A DNA stretch of 64,000 bases from Bradyrhizobiaceae bacterium (GCA_947481685.1 CANKHA010000013.1:1-64000); one strand, 5' to 3'. Shown: positions 15,244 through 26,766, numbered from the stretch's first letter. Translations and numbers: made by a program. Notes: generated from the letters alone by a model not told the origin.

Positions 15244-16816
15244 CCTCGGGGGCCTCCTCGATCGGGTCATAGCGACCGGTGTCAAAACCGAGCAGGTTCC
15301 ACGTCTGCAGCATGTGCGGGGGTAACGGCGCGGTTACGTCGATAGTTCCGCCCCGGGGGTGCGGAATTACCAGCCGCCGGGCCAGCAAATGCAGGCGGTC
15401 CTGGATGCCCCCCGGCAGCTCCCAGTTCTCCTTAGCGAAGTATTTAGGATCCCCGACGATCGGGTGCTTGATGTGGTCCAGATGGGCCCGGAGCTGGTGG
15501 GTACGGCCCGTGACCGGCTTCAGCGACAGCCAGGCCAGCTTGGAGGCGGCGGTTTCGACCACCGCGTAATAGGTCACCGCGTGGGCGGCGCCGTCATCGC
15601 CGTGCTCGGCGATCCGCATGAAGGAATCCTCTTCCAACTGCTCCTTGGCCAGGAAGGTGGAGATGCGGCCCTGCTTCGGCTTCGGCACTTCCACCACCAG
15701 CGCCCAATAAATCTTGCGCGCCGAGCGGTGGCGGAAATTCTTCGCCAGAGCCGCCGCGGCAAAGCGCGACTTCGCCACCAGCAGGCAGCCCGCCGTATCC
15801 TTGTCGAGCCGGTGCACCAGACGCGGCCGCTGGCCGTCGCGCGAGCGCATCGAGTCCAGCATGCCGTCGACGTGACGCGACAAGCCCGAGCCACCCTGTA
15901 CGGCCAGGCCATAAGGTTTGTTCAGCACCATCACGTCGTCGTCTTCGAACAGCGTGATGGATTTCAGGAAAGCCCGGGTCTTGAGTTCTTCCGGCGCGTC
16001 CTCGCGCAGCTTCGGTGGCTCGGACTTGAACGGCGGAATGCGCACGCCTTCGCCCGCCTTCAGGCGATCCTTTGGCTGAACGCGCCTTCCGCTCACGCGC
16101 AATTCGCCTTTGCGGATCACACGCTGGATATGGCTGAACGACAAACCCGGAAAGCGCGCTTCCAGAAAGCGATCGACGCGCATGCCGTTTTCGTCTCCCG
16201 AGACGACAACATTCTGCACCGGCGTGGAGACCATAACCGGCGCCGGCGGCTCCTCGCGGATCGCAACAGGGGGCGGTGCCTCCGCTCGGCCCGCTGACGG
16301 ACGGCGCTTGTCGAAGCTTCTTTCGCTCCCCCCGTCTCCGCGCACATTCTCCTCGCGCGGACGGAAGGACGAAGGCTTGCCGCGTCCGCGGGCTTCGCCC
16401 CGCTCCCCTTCGCTGCGTGATTTGAAGGCAGCCCGGTCCCGGCCGCGCCCGGCGCTGACCGGACGCTGGGTTTCGCTGCGCTGACGGAACGAAGGCTTGG
16501 CGCTGCGCTCGGTTTTTTCCTGCGGTGCCGCTTCCCCGTGATCACGGAATGACGATGGCTTGCCGCGGCCACGCGCGGGCGCTGCACCCCGCTCCGTGGG
16601 GCGGGCGCGAGAGGCAGGCTTGCCTCTGCTGGGAGCCGCACGCCGGTCTTCTTCGCCGGGGGTTTTGAAGGCGGAATGTTTGCCCCGGCCACCGCGCGGC
16701 GGCGCTTTGCCACCGGCGCGCGACGGCGGTTTCCCGCGCGCACCAGGACGCGAGTCTACCGTTCGCCTGCCGCCGCGATCCTTGCGCCCGCCGCCACTTC
16801 CACTACCGCGTTTCAA
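15236..16816 (-). CDS. RluC/RluD-family pseudouridine synthase with long basic N-terminal extension
   Basis: Residues about 215-265 form an S4 RNA-binding domain (GMRVDRFLEARFPGLS, then HIQRVIRKGELRVSG). Residues 280-510 form the catalytic domain, with RLVHRLDKDTAGCLL carrying the active-site aspartate in HRLD. The enzyme isomerises specific uridines in 23S rRNA. Unusually, the first 200 residues are low-complexity Arg/Gly/Lys/Ser sequence with repeated GKPSSFR-like units. ATG 16816 overlaps the rarA stop as ATGA, which supports this start and so the extension. The end of the gene is formed by a palindromic repeat. The extension probably binds RNA unspecifically (inference). Confidence 0.88.
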   Translation of the reverse strand: MKRGSGSGGGRKDRGGRRTVDSRPGARGKPPSRAGGKAPPRGGRGKHSAFKTPGEEDRRAAPSRGKPASRARPTERGAAPARGRGKPSSFRDHGEAAPQEKTERSAKPSFRQRSETQRPVSAGRGRDRAAFKSRSEGERGEARGRGKPSSFRPREENVRGDGGSERSFDKRRPSAGRAEAPPPVAIREEPPAPVMVSTPVQNVVVSGDENGMRVDRFLEARFPGLSFSHIQRVIRKGELRVSGRRVQPKDRLKAGEGVRIPPFKSEPPKLREDAPEELKTRAFLKSITLFEDDDVMVLNKPYGLAVQGGSGLSRHVDGMLDSMRSRDGQRPRLVHRLDKDTAGCLLVAKSRFAAAALAKNFRHRSARKIYWALVVEVPKPKQGRISTFLAKEQLEEDSFMRIAEHGDDGAAHAVTYYAVVETAASKLAWLSLKPVTGRTHQLRAHLDHIKHPIVGDPKYFAKENWELPGGIQDRLHLLARRLVIPHPRGGTIDVTAPLPPHMLQTWNLLGFDTGRYDPIEEAPEEA

Positions 16817-18147
16817 TTGCCACTCCGCTCTTTGCGCAGCTTGGCCCAGTAATCGAGCCGCTTGCGGATTTCACGCTCGAAGCCGCGATCGGGCGGATCG
16901 TAGAAAGTCTGACGCGGCAGCGCGTCGGGAAAATAATTCTGCCCCGAGAATGCTTCTTCCTCGTTGTGGTCATAAGCGTAGCCACGGCCATAGCCTTCCG
17001 ACTTCATCAGCTTGGTCGGCGCGTTGAGGATGTGCTTGGGAGGCAGCAACGAGCCCGCCGCCTTTGCCGCCTGCATCGCCTGGCCATAAGCCTTATAGCC
17101 GGCATTCGATTTCGGCGCGGTCGCGACATAAAGCACCGCCTGCGCGATCGCCAGCTCCCCTTCCGGGCTGCCGAGGAAGTCATAGGCTTCTTTGGCGGCA
17201 TTGGCGATCACCAATGCCTGAGGATCGGCGAGCCCAATATCCTCCACCGCCATACGCACGATCCGGCGCGCGAGAAACAGCGGATCCTCCCCGGCATCGA
17301 CCATGCGGCAGAAGTAATACAAGGCCGCATCGGGATCGGAGCCGCGCACCGATTTATGCAGCGCGGAAATGAGATTGTAGTGGCCGTCCTGCGACTTGTC
17401 GTAGATCGGCGCACGCCGCTGCACGATGTCCTGCAACGCCGCGGAATCGAAGACTTCATCCGCCCGCGCGGCGCGCCAGACTTCTTCCACCAGCGTCAGC
17501 GAGGCGCGGCCGTCGCCATCGGCCATGCGAATGAGCATGGCGCGCGCTTCCGGATCGACCGGCAGCTTCTTGCCTTCGATCTCCTCGGCACGGGCGTAAA
17601 GCTTTTCGATCGCCTCTTCGTCCAGAGATTTGAACACCAGCACGCGCGCTCGAGAGAGGAGCGGCGCATTCAGCTCGAAGGACGGGTTTTCCGTCGTCGC
17701 GCCCACCAGCACGATGGTGCCGTCTTCCATCACTGGCAGGAATGAATCCTGCTGCGCGCGGTTGAAGCGATGGATCTCATCGACGAACAGCAGCGTGCCC
17801 TGCCCGGTCTCACGCCGGGCGCGGGCTTCCTCGAACACCTTCTTCAAATCGGCAACGCCGGTAAAGATCGCGGAAATCTGTTCGAAATGCAGGTCGGTTT
17901 CCTGCGCCAGCAACCGCGCCACGGTGGTCTTGCCGGTGCCGGGCGGACCCCAGAATACGAGCGAGCCAAGAGAGCGCGTCTCCAGCATGCGCGTCAGCGC
18001 ACCATCGATGCCAAGAAGATGATCCTGCCCGACGACGTCCGAGAGCTTGCCGGGGCGCAGCTTGTCAGCAAGCGGACGCGGTGCATCCGCATCCATGCCT
18101 GCGGCGGAAAACAGCGACGGCCCTGCAGCTTTGCGGCGGGCGACCAT
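16813..18147 (-). CDS. rarA: Replication-associated recombination protein A (AAA+ ATPase)
   Basis: The 444-residue cytosolic ATPase (also MgsA) acts at stalled replication forks. Walker A is GPPGTGKTTVARLL (67-80), Walker B is LLFVDEIHRFN, and the arginine-finger and sensor region is VGATTENPSFELNAPLLSR. The C-terminal tetramerisation half continues with the conserved KSVRGSDPDAALYY and EGYGRGYAYDHNEEEAF stretches. It is 8 bases downstream of the DegP-like gene and overlaps the pseudouridine synthase start by 4 bases, so the three form an operon. Confidence 0.95.
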   Translation of the reverse strand: MVARRKAAGPSLFSAAGMDADAPRPLADKLRPGKLSDVVGQDHLLGIDGALTRMLETRSLGSLVFWGPPGTGKTTVARLLAQETDLHFEQISAIFTGVADLKKVFEEARARRETGQGTLLFVDEIHRFNRAQQDSFLPVMEDGTIVLVGATTENPSFELNAPLLSRARVLVFKSLDEEAIEKLYARAEEIEGKKLPVDPEARAMLIRMADGDGRASLTLVEEVWRAARADEVFDSAALQDIVQRRAPIYDKSQDGHYNLISALHKSVRGSDPDAALYYFCRMVDAGEDPLFLARRIVRMAVEDIGLADPQALVIANAAKEAYDFLGSPEGELAIAQAVLYVATAPKSNAGYKAYGQAMQAAKAAGSLLPPKHILNAPTKLMKSEGYGRGYAYDHNEEEAFSGQNYFPDALPRQTFYDPPDRGFEREIRKRLDYWAKLRKERSGN

Positions 18148-18155
18148 GATCCCTC

Positions 18156-19556
<1,401 letters not shown>

Positions 19557-19623
19557 GCGGGAATCCCTTGAGGCAACAGAGATATAGGCCCCCGGACGCG
19601 GCATTACAAAGGCAGGGCCGCCG

Positions 19624-20469
19624 TCATTCTATCGGCGGAACAGTCCGCAGCCAGGCCACCAGCGCGTTGACATCCTGCTCACTCAGGCGGGCATATGCAC
19701 TGTAGCCCATCGGGGGCTTCATCCTGTGTCCGTCCCGCGCAATACCCTCCGTAATCGCCCGCTTGATATCGGCGTCGCTGACGTTGCCTATCCCCGACAC
19801 CTTGGAGGACGTGATGTTGGCCGAGGTGGAAATGCCCCACGGGCCATCGAACTGCCGGCCGCCTTTCCCCATCCCCGTATCGAACTGGAGGCGCCCCTGC
19901 GCCAGCGGCGTATGACACTCCATGCAGTGGCCGATCGTCGCCAGATAACGGCCGCGCACCAGCGGGTCGCTCATCGCGGCATCCGTGACCGGCTTCTGCG
20001 CATCAGGATAGGGAGTCGGAAGAAGGTGAGTCTTGTAGACCGGCCCCGGGACCTGATTCTTCACGGCCGGAATGCTTTTGAGATAGGCCGTGATGGCATC
20101 GAGATCAGATGACGTCAGCCCCTGATAGAAATTATACGGCATGATGGGCGCAACCTGAACGCCGTTCGGCCGCGTGCCAGTCGTGAGCAGTTTCCTGATA
20201 TCGGCTTCGCTCCAGGCGCCGATGCCGGTTTCAGCATCGGGCGTGATGTTGGACGCCGTCACGTCGAAACCCGGCGTATCAAATCGCATGCCGCCGGAGA
20301 ATTGCTTGTCCATTTGCGGCGCGCCGTCCGGTCCGCGCGGCGTATGGCAATTGCCGCAGGCCATGATCGAACTGGTCAGATAAGCGCCTCGCTCAACCGG
20401 GGTCTCAGCCCACGCCAGCGATACCTGCGCAATCAATGCCACCGCAACCAGCAATTCCAACCGCTTCAT
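19624..20469 (-). CDS. Secreted diheme cytochrome c
   Basis: A 281-residue periplasmic protein with a signal peptide (MKRLELLVAVALIAQVSLAW, cut near AWA at 21). It has two heme sites, CGNCH (38-42) and CMECH (182-186), each followed by a cytochrome fold with a C-terminal helix (DLDAITAYLKSIPAV and DVNALVAWLRTVPPI). The pattern resembles cytochrome subunits of periplasmic alcohol or sugar dehydrogenases, but no dehydrogenase gene is adjacent. ATG 20469 is supported by GGAGAACCAG upstream and by the signal peptide; the longer frame to 20571 is not. Confidence 0.92.
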   Translation of the reverse strand: MKRLELLVAVALIAQVSLAWAETPVERGAYLTSSIMACGNCHTPRGPDGAPQMDKQFSGGMRFDTPGFDVTASNITPDAETGIGAWSEADIRKLLTTGTRPNGVQVAPIMPYNFYQGLTSSDLDAITAYLKSIPAVKNQVPGPVYKTHLLPTPYPDAQKPVTDAAMSDPLVRGRYLATIGHCMECHTPLAQGRLQFDTGMGKGGRQFDGPWGISTSANITSSKVSGIGNVSDADIKRAITEGIARDGHRMKPPMGYSAYARLSEQDVNALVAWLRTVPPIE

Positions 20470-20557
20470 CTGGTTCTCCAGCCTGCTGAAAACGCGCAAA
20501 ACTAGGCGCGCCGCGACAGAGTCGCCAGTGGTCCGGGCAGTTACCAACAGGCGAGGA

Positions 20558-21241
20558 TTAGCGCCCGGCAACGTTTTCGAGGATGCGGATCATGCCGGAA
20601 AAACCGCGCTGGCGCGCATGCATGAGTGCCGTGACGCCGTTACGGTCGGGGATTTTTACGTCCGCGCCGGCCGCAACCAGCAGCTGGACAATTTCGATAT
20701 GCGCCGGCCCGCCATCGCCAAGGATGACGGCTTCCAGCAAGGCGGTCCACCCCAGTTTGTTGACGTGATCCTTATCGATTGCGGTCGCGAGCAGGATTTT
20801 CACCGTCTCAACATGGCCATGATGCGCAGCGGGGATCAGCGCCGTGCCGCCGTAGCGATTGGTGGCCTTCAGATCCGCGCCGACTGTCAGCGTCATCTGC
20901 AGGATCTCATTGCAGCCCTCGGCGCCCGCATAGAGGAAGGGGCTGTCGTCGATGGCGTCCTTGGCGTTCACATCAGCGCCGGCGGCAATCAAAAGCCGCG
21001 CCGCTTCCACCTGGTTGCCGTGGGTTGCCGCCAGCAAGGCCGTGCGGCCGAGTCCGTCTCTGGCGCTTACGCTGGCGCCCTCTCGCAGAGCGCTCTGCAC
21101 GCCAGGGATATCGCCGCGCTCGGCGGCGGCAACCAGCGCCTGATCCTGCGCAAGACCGGCGCAAGCCGGTAACGACAACCCGAAAACAAAAAAGGCGGCG
21201 CCAAGCGCCGCCTTTTGAAACCGTTGGAGCGAGCCGGCCAT
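20558..21241 (-). CDS. Secreted ankyrin-repeat protein
   Basis: The 227-residue protein has a signal peptide (QRFQKAALGAAFFVFGLSLP) and then five ankyrin repeats, e.g. DGLGRTALLAATHGNQVEAA (about 62-81), RYGGTALIPAAHHGHVETV, LGWTALLEAVILGDG and RNGVTALMHARQRG. Such repeats bind other proteins; the partner is unknown. The ATG at 21241 shares one base with the rplQ stop codon (TAATG), suggesting translational coupling to the ribosomal operon. The operon's terminator lies inside the signal-peptide codons, so full-length mRNA needs readthrough or its own promoter. Confidence 0.85.
   Translation of the reverse strand: MAGSLQRFQKAALGAAFFVFGLSLPACAGLAQDQALVAAAERGDIPGVQSALREGASVSARDGLGRTALLAATHGNQVEAARLLIAAGADVNAKDAIDDSPFLYAGAEGCNEILQMTLTVGADLKATNRYGGTALIPAAHHGHVETVKILLATAIDKDHVNKLGWTALLEAVILGDGGPAHIEIVQLLVAAGADVKIPDRNGVTALMHARQRGFSGMIRILENVAGR
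21183..21216 (-). terminator. Rho-independent terminator of the ribosomal alpha operon, inside a downstream gene
   Basis: On the minus strand GGCGGCGC, a 3-base TTG loop and GCGCCGCC form an 8-bp stem (21194-21212), flanked by an A-run upstream and TTTTTTGTTTT downstream. It follows the rplQ stop by about 25 bases and lies within codons for residues 9-20 of the ankyrin protein. Confidence 0.9.
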
Positions 21242-21672
21242 TACGCCGCGGCCGTTGCCTCTTCATCGACGCGCTTTGCCTGCACCGGGCCGGAATCGAG
21301 GCCCTTGGCATCGACATCGCGATCGACAAATTCGATCACCGCGCGGGCGGCATTGTCGCCGTATCGGAAGCCTGCCTTCAGCACGCGGGTGTAACCACCC
21401 TGCCGATCCTTGTAGCGCGGACCGAGCACGTCAAAGAGCTTCTTGACCATGGCAACGTCGCGGATTTCCGCAACGGCCAGGCGGCGCGCATGCAAGTCAC
21501 CGCGCTTGCCGAGCGTCACCAGCTTCTCAACGATCGGACGCAGGTCCTTCGCCTTCGGCAGCGTGGTGACGATCTGCTCGTGCTTGATCAGCGCAGCGAC
21601 CATGTTCCCGAACATGGCGCGGCGGTGCTCAGCCGTGCGATTGAACTTGCGATGGACTTTTCCGTGACGCAT
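21241..21672 (-). CDS. rplQ: 50S ribosomal protein L17
   Basis: A 143-residue protein starting [20 protein letters not shown], the conserved L17 N-terminus. The first 118 residues are the usual family core, with [20 protein letters not shown] and [16 protein letters not shown]. The last 25 residues are a short acidic/alanine extension ending EEATAAA. It is the last gene of the alpha operon (rpsM-rpsK-rpoA-rplQ). Its TAA overlaps the ankyrin gene's ATG. Confidence 0.98.
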   Translation of the reverse strand: MRHGKVHRKFNRTAEHRRAMFGNMVAALIKHEQIVTTLPKAKDLRPIVEKLVTLGKRGDLHARRLAVAEIRDVAMVKKLFDVLGPRYKDRQGGYTRVLKAGFRYGDNAARAVIEFVDRDVDAKGLDSGPVQAKRVDEEATAAA

Positions 21673-21734
21673 CGCCCTATCCTCTCATTTCAAATGTGGG
21701 CGGCAGCGATGCCCGGCCACATCAACAACTTTGC

Positions 21735-22766
21735 TTAGTAGTGGTCTTCGAAGCGCTTGGCGAGCTCGTCGATGTTTTCCGGCGGCCAGCCCGGCACTTC
21801 CATGCCGAGATGCAGACCCATCTGGGCCAGCACTTCCTTGATCTCGTTGAGCGACTTGCGGCCGAAGTTCGGCGTACGGAGCATTTCCGCTTCCGTCTTC
21901 TGCACCAAGTCGCCGATATAGAGGATGTTGTCGTTCTTCAGGCAGTTGGCCGAGCGCACGGAGAGCTCGAGCTCGTCCACCTTCTTGAGGAAGGCCGGGT
22001 TGAAGGCGAGATCCGGAATCGTTTCCGTGGTCTGCTCCTTGCGGGGCTCTTCGAAGTTCACGAACACATTGAGCTGGTCCTGCAGGATGCGCGCTGCATA
22101 AGCCAGCGCGTCGTCCGGCGTGATTGCGCCGTTGGTCTCGATCTGCAGCGTCAGCTTGTCATAGTCGAGGATCTGACCCTCGCGGGTGTTCTCGACGCGG
22201 TAGGAAACCTTGCGCACCGGGGAGAACAGGCTATCGACCGGAATGAGACCGATCGGAGCATCTTCCGGACGGTTGCGATCGGCGGCAACGTAGCCCTTGC
22301 CGGTGTTGACGGTGAATTCCATGCGGATCTCGGCGCCTTCGTCGAGATGGCAGAGCACCAGTTCAGGATTGAGGATCACGACATCGCCCACGGTCTGGAT
22401 GTCGCCGGCAGTGACCACGCCCGGGCCCTGCTTCTTCACCACCATGCGCTTCGGGCCTTCGCCCTGCATCTTGATGGAGATGTCCTTGATGTTGAGCACG
22501 ATGTCGGTGACGTCCTCGCGCACGCCGGCGATCGAGGAGAACTCGTGCAGCACGCCGTCGATGTGCACCGACTGCACCGCTGCGCCCTGCAGCGATGACA
22601 GCAGAATGCGGCGCAGCGCATTGCCGAGCGTCGTACCGAAGCCACGCTCCAGCGGTTCGGCAACCAGCGTCGCGATGCGCTTGGCATCCGTGCCAGCTGT
22701 GACCTGGAGCTTGTTCGGCCTGATCAGTTCCTGCCAGTTCTTCTGAATCACGTTATCACCCGTCAT
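21735..22766 (-). CDS. rpoA: RNA polymerase alpha subunit
   Basis: From ATG 22766 ([20 protein letters not shown]) the product has 343 residues. The N-terminal assembly domain shows [20 protein letters not shown] (polymerase dimerisation and beta/beta-prime contact). The C-terminal domain ([20 protein letters not shown], then [18 protein letters not shown]) binds UP-elements and activators. A longer upstream frame to 22814 is without support. The 91-base gap to rpsK is ordinary. Confidence 0.98.
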   Translation of the reverse strand: MTGDNVIQKNWQELIRPNKLQVTAGTDAKRIATLVAEPLERGFGTTLGNALRRILLSSLQGAAVQSVHIDGVLHEFSSIAGVREDVTDIVLNIKDISIKMQGEGPKRMVVKKQGPGVVTAGDIQTVGDVVILNPELVLCHLDEGAEIRMEFTVNTGKGYVAADRNRPEDAPIGLIPVDSLFSPVRKVSYRVENTREGQILDYDKLTLQIETNGAITPDDALAYAARILQDQLNVFVNFEEPRKEQTTETIPDLAFNPAFLKKVDELELSVRSANCLKNDNILYIGDLVQKTEAEMLRTPNFGRKSLNEIKEVLAQMGLHLGMEVPGWPPENIDELAKRFEDHY

Positions 22767-22857
22767 CAATTGGCGGCGCGGTTCGGTCCGCGCATCGCAC
22801 CCCGCCCCTTGCAAGTAGGCGGCGACGGATGCTCGGGCATCCGCCGGATCAAAATAG

Positions 22858-23244
22858 TTAGACGCGCCGACGCTTGCGCGGACGGCAGCCGTTATGTGGA
22901 ATCGGCGTCACGTCACGGATCGAAGTCACCGTGAAGCCGGCCGATTGCAAAGCACGCAACGCCGACTCGCGACCCGAACCCGGACCCGCGACTTCGACTT
23001 CGAGCGTACGCATGCCATGTTCCATGGCTTTCTTCGCCGCGTCTTCGGCAGCGACCTGCGCTGCGTATGGCGTCGACTTGCGCGAACCCTTGAAACCCAT
23101 GGTGCCAGCCGACGACCAGGCAATCGTATTGCCCTGCGCATCGGTGATCGTAATCATCGTATTGTTGAACGTGGCGTTCACATGCGCGACGCCGGACGCG
23201 ATGTTTTTGCGTTCACGCTTCTTGACGCGGGCTTCCTTACCCAT
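22858..23244 (-). CDS. rpsK: 30S ribosomal protein S11
   Basis: A 128-residue protein from ATG 23244 ([18 protein letters not shown]). The S11 core is evident: [19 protein letters not shown], then [19 protein letters not shown], and the end [18 protein letters not shown], which contacts 16S rRNA in the platform near the E site. It sits between rpsM and rpoA as usual. Confidence 0.98.
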   Translation of the reverse strand: MGKEARVKKRERKNIASGVAHVNATFNNTMITITDAQGNTIAWSSAGTMGFKGSRKSTPYAAQVAAEDAAKKAMEHGMRTLEVEVAGPGSGRESALRALQSAGFTVTSIRDVTPIPHNGCRPRKRRRV

Positions 23245-23329
23245 TCCACAAACCCTTTCACGGAGCAGCACCGGAAAGCCGGTGCCGTCGCTCTTTCCTG
23301 CTCAGGCAGCCATGTGGCTGCCGCGAGAA

Positions 23330-23698
23330 TTATTTCTTCTTGCCGGCGATGGCCTTCGCCGGACCCTTGCGGGTGCGGGCGTTAGTATGAGTGCGCTGAC
23401 CGCGGACCGGAAGTCCACGGCGATGACGCAACCCGCGATAGCAGCCGAGATCCATTAGCCGCTTGATGTTCATCGAAATCTCGCGACGAAGATCACCTTC
23501 CACGACGTAGTCGCGGTCGATCACTTCGCGCATCTGCAAAACTTCCTGGTCCGTGAGCTGCGACACGCGGCGCTCATCCGGAATGCCGACCTTGGTCATG
23601 ATTTCCTTGGCAGACCTCTGACCGATGCCGTGGATATACTGAAGCGCAATCAAGACGCGCTTGTTGGTCGGGATGTTCACACCGGCAATACGAGCCAT
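23330..23698 (-). CDS. rpsM: 30S ribosomal protein S13
   Basis: A 122-residue protein ([20 protein letters not shown]) of the 30S head that contacts the P-site tRNA and bridge B1. The conserved end [20 protein letters not shown] is intact. It is the first gene behind the promoter at 23837-23866; the distance to adk (193 bases) is the largest gap inside the ribosomal cluster. Confidence 0.98.
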   Translation of the reverse strand: MARIAGVNIPTNKRVLIALQYIHGIGQRSAKEIMTKVGIPDERRVSQLTDQEVLQMREVIDRDYVVEGDLRREISMNIKRLMDLGCYRGLRHRRGLPVRGQRTHTNARTRKGPAKAIAGKKK

Positions 23699-23836
23699 CG
23701 CATCATTCCTGTTAGCTGGCCAAAGCCACGCTGTTTTGTTTGTCGGCCCGTAAGGGGGAAGCACAAACGTTAAGGCGACGCCCTTCCCCTGCTTCGGGGG
23801 CCCGGCATCGCTCTACAGTTCTCCGACTGATGGCCT

Positions 23837-23866
23837 TTATTAAAGGATTCCCAAGCGCTTCGTCAA
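23837..23866 (-). promoter_or_regulatory. Internal sigma-70-type promoter before rpsM
   Basis: On the minus strand TTGACG (23861-23866) is followed by TTAATA after 17 bases or TAATAA after 18 (23837-23843). It lies 140 bases upstream of rpsM in the only long gap of the cluster and would drive the alpha operon. Confidence 0.65.
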
Positions 23867-23891
23867 CACCGGACACGGTTCTGTTTGTCAT

Positions 23892-24716
23892 TTACCGGCG
23901 TCCGGAACGCTTCTTCGCCACCACCCGCCGGGCCGGCTTTTTCCGCCGGGCGGACACTGATTTTACTGCCTTTTTTGCCGCTTTCCGCTTGGCCTTCGGC
24001 TTTGCCTTGGTTTTAGCCTTGGGCTTGATCTTGGTCCGCGCCTTGGTCAGGGCTGCCTTGGCCGGCCTGCGGGCCTTGGGAACCCGCTTCTGGGCCGATT
24101 TCCGGCGAGTCTTGTGGCCCTTGGATCTGTTATTGGGCTTGGCCAAAGTCCGGTCGATGGCAGCCGCCACATCGGCAATGGAGGCCATGCCGTCGAGGCT
24201 TGAAAGCTCACCCTTCTCGGCATAGTAGGTCGCCAGCGGAGCAGTTTGCTCGTAATAGGCGAGAACGCGCTTCTTGAGAGTTTCCGGATTGTCGTCAGCG
24301 CGCACAGGCTCTCCGCGCGCGGCTGTTTCTTTCACCCGCTTTTCGATCCGGTCCAGCAGCATCGCGCTATCGACCTTGAGCTCGATCACGGCGTTCAGCG
24401 TGAGACCCTTGTCCTTAAGCATGCGCGCAAGCGCTTCGGCCTGCGGGACCGTGCGCGGAAATCCGTCGAGGATGAAACCCTTTTTTGCATCGGGCTCGTC
24501 GATGCGATCGGCAACGATGCCGACGACAATATCGTCAGGCACCAGCTCGCCACGGTCCATAACGTCCTTGGCTTTGAGTCCGATGGGAGTTCCGGCCTTC
24601 ACTGCGGCCCGAAGCATGTCGCCAGTCGAGAGCTGCACAATCCTGTGCTTGTTCACGAGACGTTGCGCCTGCGTGCCCTTCCCCGCCCCCGGGGGTCCGA
24701 GCAGGATCAACCTCAT
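23892..24716 (-). CDS. adk: Adenylate kinase with long lysine/alanine-rich C-terminal tail
   Basis: Adenylate kinase (ATP + AMP to 2 ADP, cytosol). The P-loop [11 protein letters not shown] (7-17), NMP site [15 protein letters not shown] (30-44), and [14 protein letters not shown] (81-94) are conserved. The lid is the short type without zinc cysteines. The enzymatic core ends near residue 194, close to usual length. Residues 195-274 form an 80-residue basic tail of repeating K-P-K-A and R-R-x-A-K units that resembles the tails of histone H1-like bacterial proteins. ATG 24716 overlaps the secY stop (ATGA). Confidence 0.97.
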   Translation of the reverse strand: MRLILLGPPGAGKGTQAQRLVNKHRIVQLSTGDMLRAAVKAGTPIGLKAKDVMDRGELVPDDIVVGIVADRIDEPDAKKGFILDGFPRTVPQAEALARMLKDKGLTLNAVIELKVDSAMLLDRIEKRVKETAARGEPVRADDNPETLKKRVLAYYEQTAPLATYYAEKGELSSLDGMASIADVAAAIDRTLAKPNNRSKGHKTRRKSAQKRVPKARRPAKAALTKARTKIKPKAKTKAKPKAKRKAAKKAVKSVSARRKKPARRVVAKKRSGRR

Positions 24717-26044
24717 CTACGACGACCTCGCAACTTGGACCGTTTGATCAAACCTTCGTATTGATGCGCGAGCAGATAGCCTTGCACCTGCGCAACCGTA
24801 TCCATCGTAACGCTGACCACGATCAGGAGCGACGTGCCGCCCAGGTAGAATGGCACTGCCGCATAGGCGATCAGTATCTCAGGAATCAGACAGACAATGG
24901 CAAGATAAAGCGCGCCAACGGCGGTCACGCGCGTAAGCACATAGTCGATATACTCAGCCGTGCGCTCGCCCGGGCGAATGCCGGGAACGAAGCCGCCATG
25001 CTTCTTCAGGTTGTCCGCGGTCTCGGTCGGATTGAAAACGATCGCGGTATAGAAAAATGCGAAGAAAACGATCAACGAGACGTAAGCAATCAAGAACAGC
25101 GGCCGGCCGTGGCCGAAATTGACCGTGATCCATTGCAGCCAGGCAGGACCCTCGCCGGCGTTGAAGTTTGCCACGGTGGTTGGCAGCAACAATAGCGACG
25201 ACGCGAAGATCGGCGGAATCACGCCCGAGGTATTGAGCTTCAATGGCAGATGCGAGGACTGCCCCTCGAACATGCGGTTGCCGACCTGGCGCTTCGGATA
25301 CTGAATCAGCAGGCGGCGTTGCGCGCGCTCCATGAACACGATGAAGGCGATGACCACGACGCACATGATCAGCACCAACAGAATCAGTCCGGTGGACAAG
25401 GCGCCCTGGCGGCCAAGCTCAAGCGTGTTGGCGATTGCCGACGGTAATTCCGCGACAATGCCCGACATGATGATCAGCGAGATGCCGTTGCCGATGCCGC
25501 GTGCGGTGATCTGCTCGCCAAGCCACATCAGAAACATGGTGCCGCCAACGAGCGAGATGACGGTTTCGATACGGAAGAACCAGCCAGGGTCGGAAACGAC
25601 GCTGCCCGCGCCCTCGAGACCGATCGAAATTCCATAAGCCTGGAACACGGCCAGGAAAACCGTGAGGTAGCGCGTGTATTGATTGATGACCTTGCGGCCT
25701 TGCTCGCCTTCCTTCTTCAACGCCTCGAGCGTCGGAGAGACAGTCGTCATCAGCTGAATGATGATGGAGGCGGAAATGTAAGGCATGATGTTCAAAGCGA
25801 AGATCGCCATCCGATGGATGCCGCCTCCGGAGAACATGTTGAACATGCCGAGGATGCCGCCCGCCTGGCTTTTGAAGATCTGGTCCCAGGCCGACGGGTC
25901 GATGCCGGGCAACGGGATATAGGTGCCAAAACGGTAGACGATGAGCGCGCCGAGCGTGAACCAGATGCGCTTCTTCAGCTCATCGGCCTTGGCCAGCGCC
26001 GAGAAATTGAGGTTTGCCGCTAGTTGTTCTGCAGCAGAGACCAT
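24713..26044 (-). CDS. secY: Preprotein translocase channel subunit SecY
   Basis: A 443-residue membrane protein with ten predicted helices. The plug/helix 2 region ([20 protein letters not shown]) and the cytoplasmic C5 loop ([20 protein letters not shown]) are well conserved. It forms the Sec channel with SecE (gene at 56903-57100) and SecG. It is placed between rplO and adk as in other spc operons, and adk is translationally coupled to it. Confidence 0.98.
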   Translation of the reverse strand: MVSAAEQLAANLNFSALAKADELKKRIWFTLGALIVYRFGTYIPLPGIDPSAWDQIFKSQAGGILGMFNMFSGGGIHRMAIFALNIMPYISASIIIQLMTTVSPTLEALKKEGEQGRKVINQYTRYLTVFLAVFQAYGISIGLEGAGSVVSDPGWFFRIETVISLVGGTMFLMWLGEQITARGIGNGISLIIMSGIVAELPSAIANTLELGRQGALSTGLILLVLIMCVVVIAFIVFMERAQRRLLIQYPKRQVGNRMFEGQSSHLPLKLNTSGVIPPIFASSLLLLPTTVANFNAGEGPAWLQWITVNFGHGRPLFLIAYVSLIVFFAFFYTAIVFNPTETADNLKKHGGFVPGIRPGERTAEYIDYVLTRVTAVGALYLAIVCLIPEILIAYAAVPFYLGGTSLLIVVSVTMDTVAQVQGYLLAHQYEGLIKRSKLRGRRR

Positions 26045-26152
26045 TGCCGGTTCCGATCCGTTTCTTCGTCAGGCCATGGTACCGGCCACTCCCCTGAAGG
26101 TAAAGCCGCCAATGCCCGCCGCAAGAGTGATTGCGAGGGCTGTGACAATAAA

Positions 26153-26707
26153 TCAGGCCGAGGCTTCGCCTTCAGCCACCTTTTTGGGGGCCTTGCCGAG
26201 CGCAGCCAGCTTGTTCTTGCCCTTCGCCTCTGCCGGCTCCTTCGCCGGAGCCAGAATCTTGACCGAACCGCCGGCCTTCTCAACCGCAGCCTGCGCCGAC
26301 TTCGAGGCACCGTGGACTTCGATCGTGATCTTGGCCTTCAACTCGCCGGTGCCGAGGAGACGCACGCCCGCGCGGGCGCGACGCAACACGCCAGCCTTGA
26401 CCAGCGCTTCGGAATTGATCGTCGCCTTGGCGTCGAGCTTGCCGGCGTCGATCGCCGTCTGCAGCTTGCCGAGGTTGACCTCGTTGAGCTTCACCTGGAA
26501 CGCGGTGTTCTTGAAGCCGCGCTTCGGCAGGCGGCGATGCAGCGGCATCTGACCGCCTTCGAAGCCCTTGATGCGCACGCCCGAACGCGCGGTCTGGCCC
26601 TTGCCGCCACGGCCGCCGGTCTTGCCCTTGCCGGAGCCGATGCCGCGGCCAATGCGCATCCGCGCCTTGTGCGCGCCCGCGTTGTCGGAGATCTGGTTCA
26701 GCTTCAT
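26153..26707 (-). CDS. rplO: 50S ribosomal protein L15
   Basis: From ATG 26707 ([20 protein letters not shown]) the product has 184 residues, some 35-40 longer than in E. coli. The Gly/Lys-rich start ([19 protein letters not shown]) that reaches into 23S rRNA is normal. The added C-terminus is Ala/Lys/Glu-rich ([19 protein letters not shown]). Similar tails occur on Adk, L29 and L3 in this window. Confidence 0.98.
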   Translation of the reverse strand: MKLNQISDNAGAHKARMRIGRGIGSGKGKTGGRGGKGQTARSGVRIKGFEGGQMPLHRRLPKRGFKNTAFQVKLNEVNLGKLQTAIDAGKLDAKATINSEALVKAGVLRRARAGVRLLGTGELKAKITIEVHGASKSAQAAVEKAGGSVKILAPAKEPAEAKGKNKLAALGKAPKKVAEGEASA

Positions 26708-26766
26708 CACAAAGTCCTCAGTGCTTCCATCGCGCCGGCCCGTGCCGGACATGACGGCTTTAAGTC

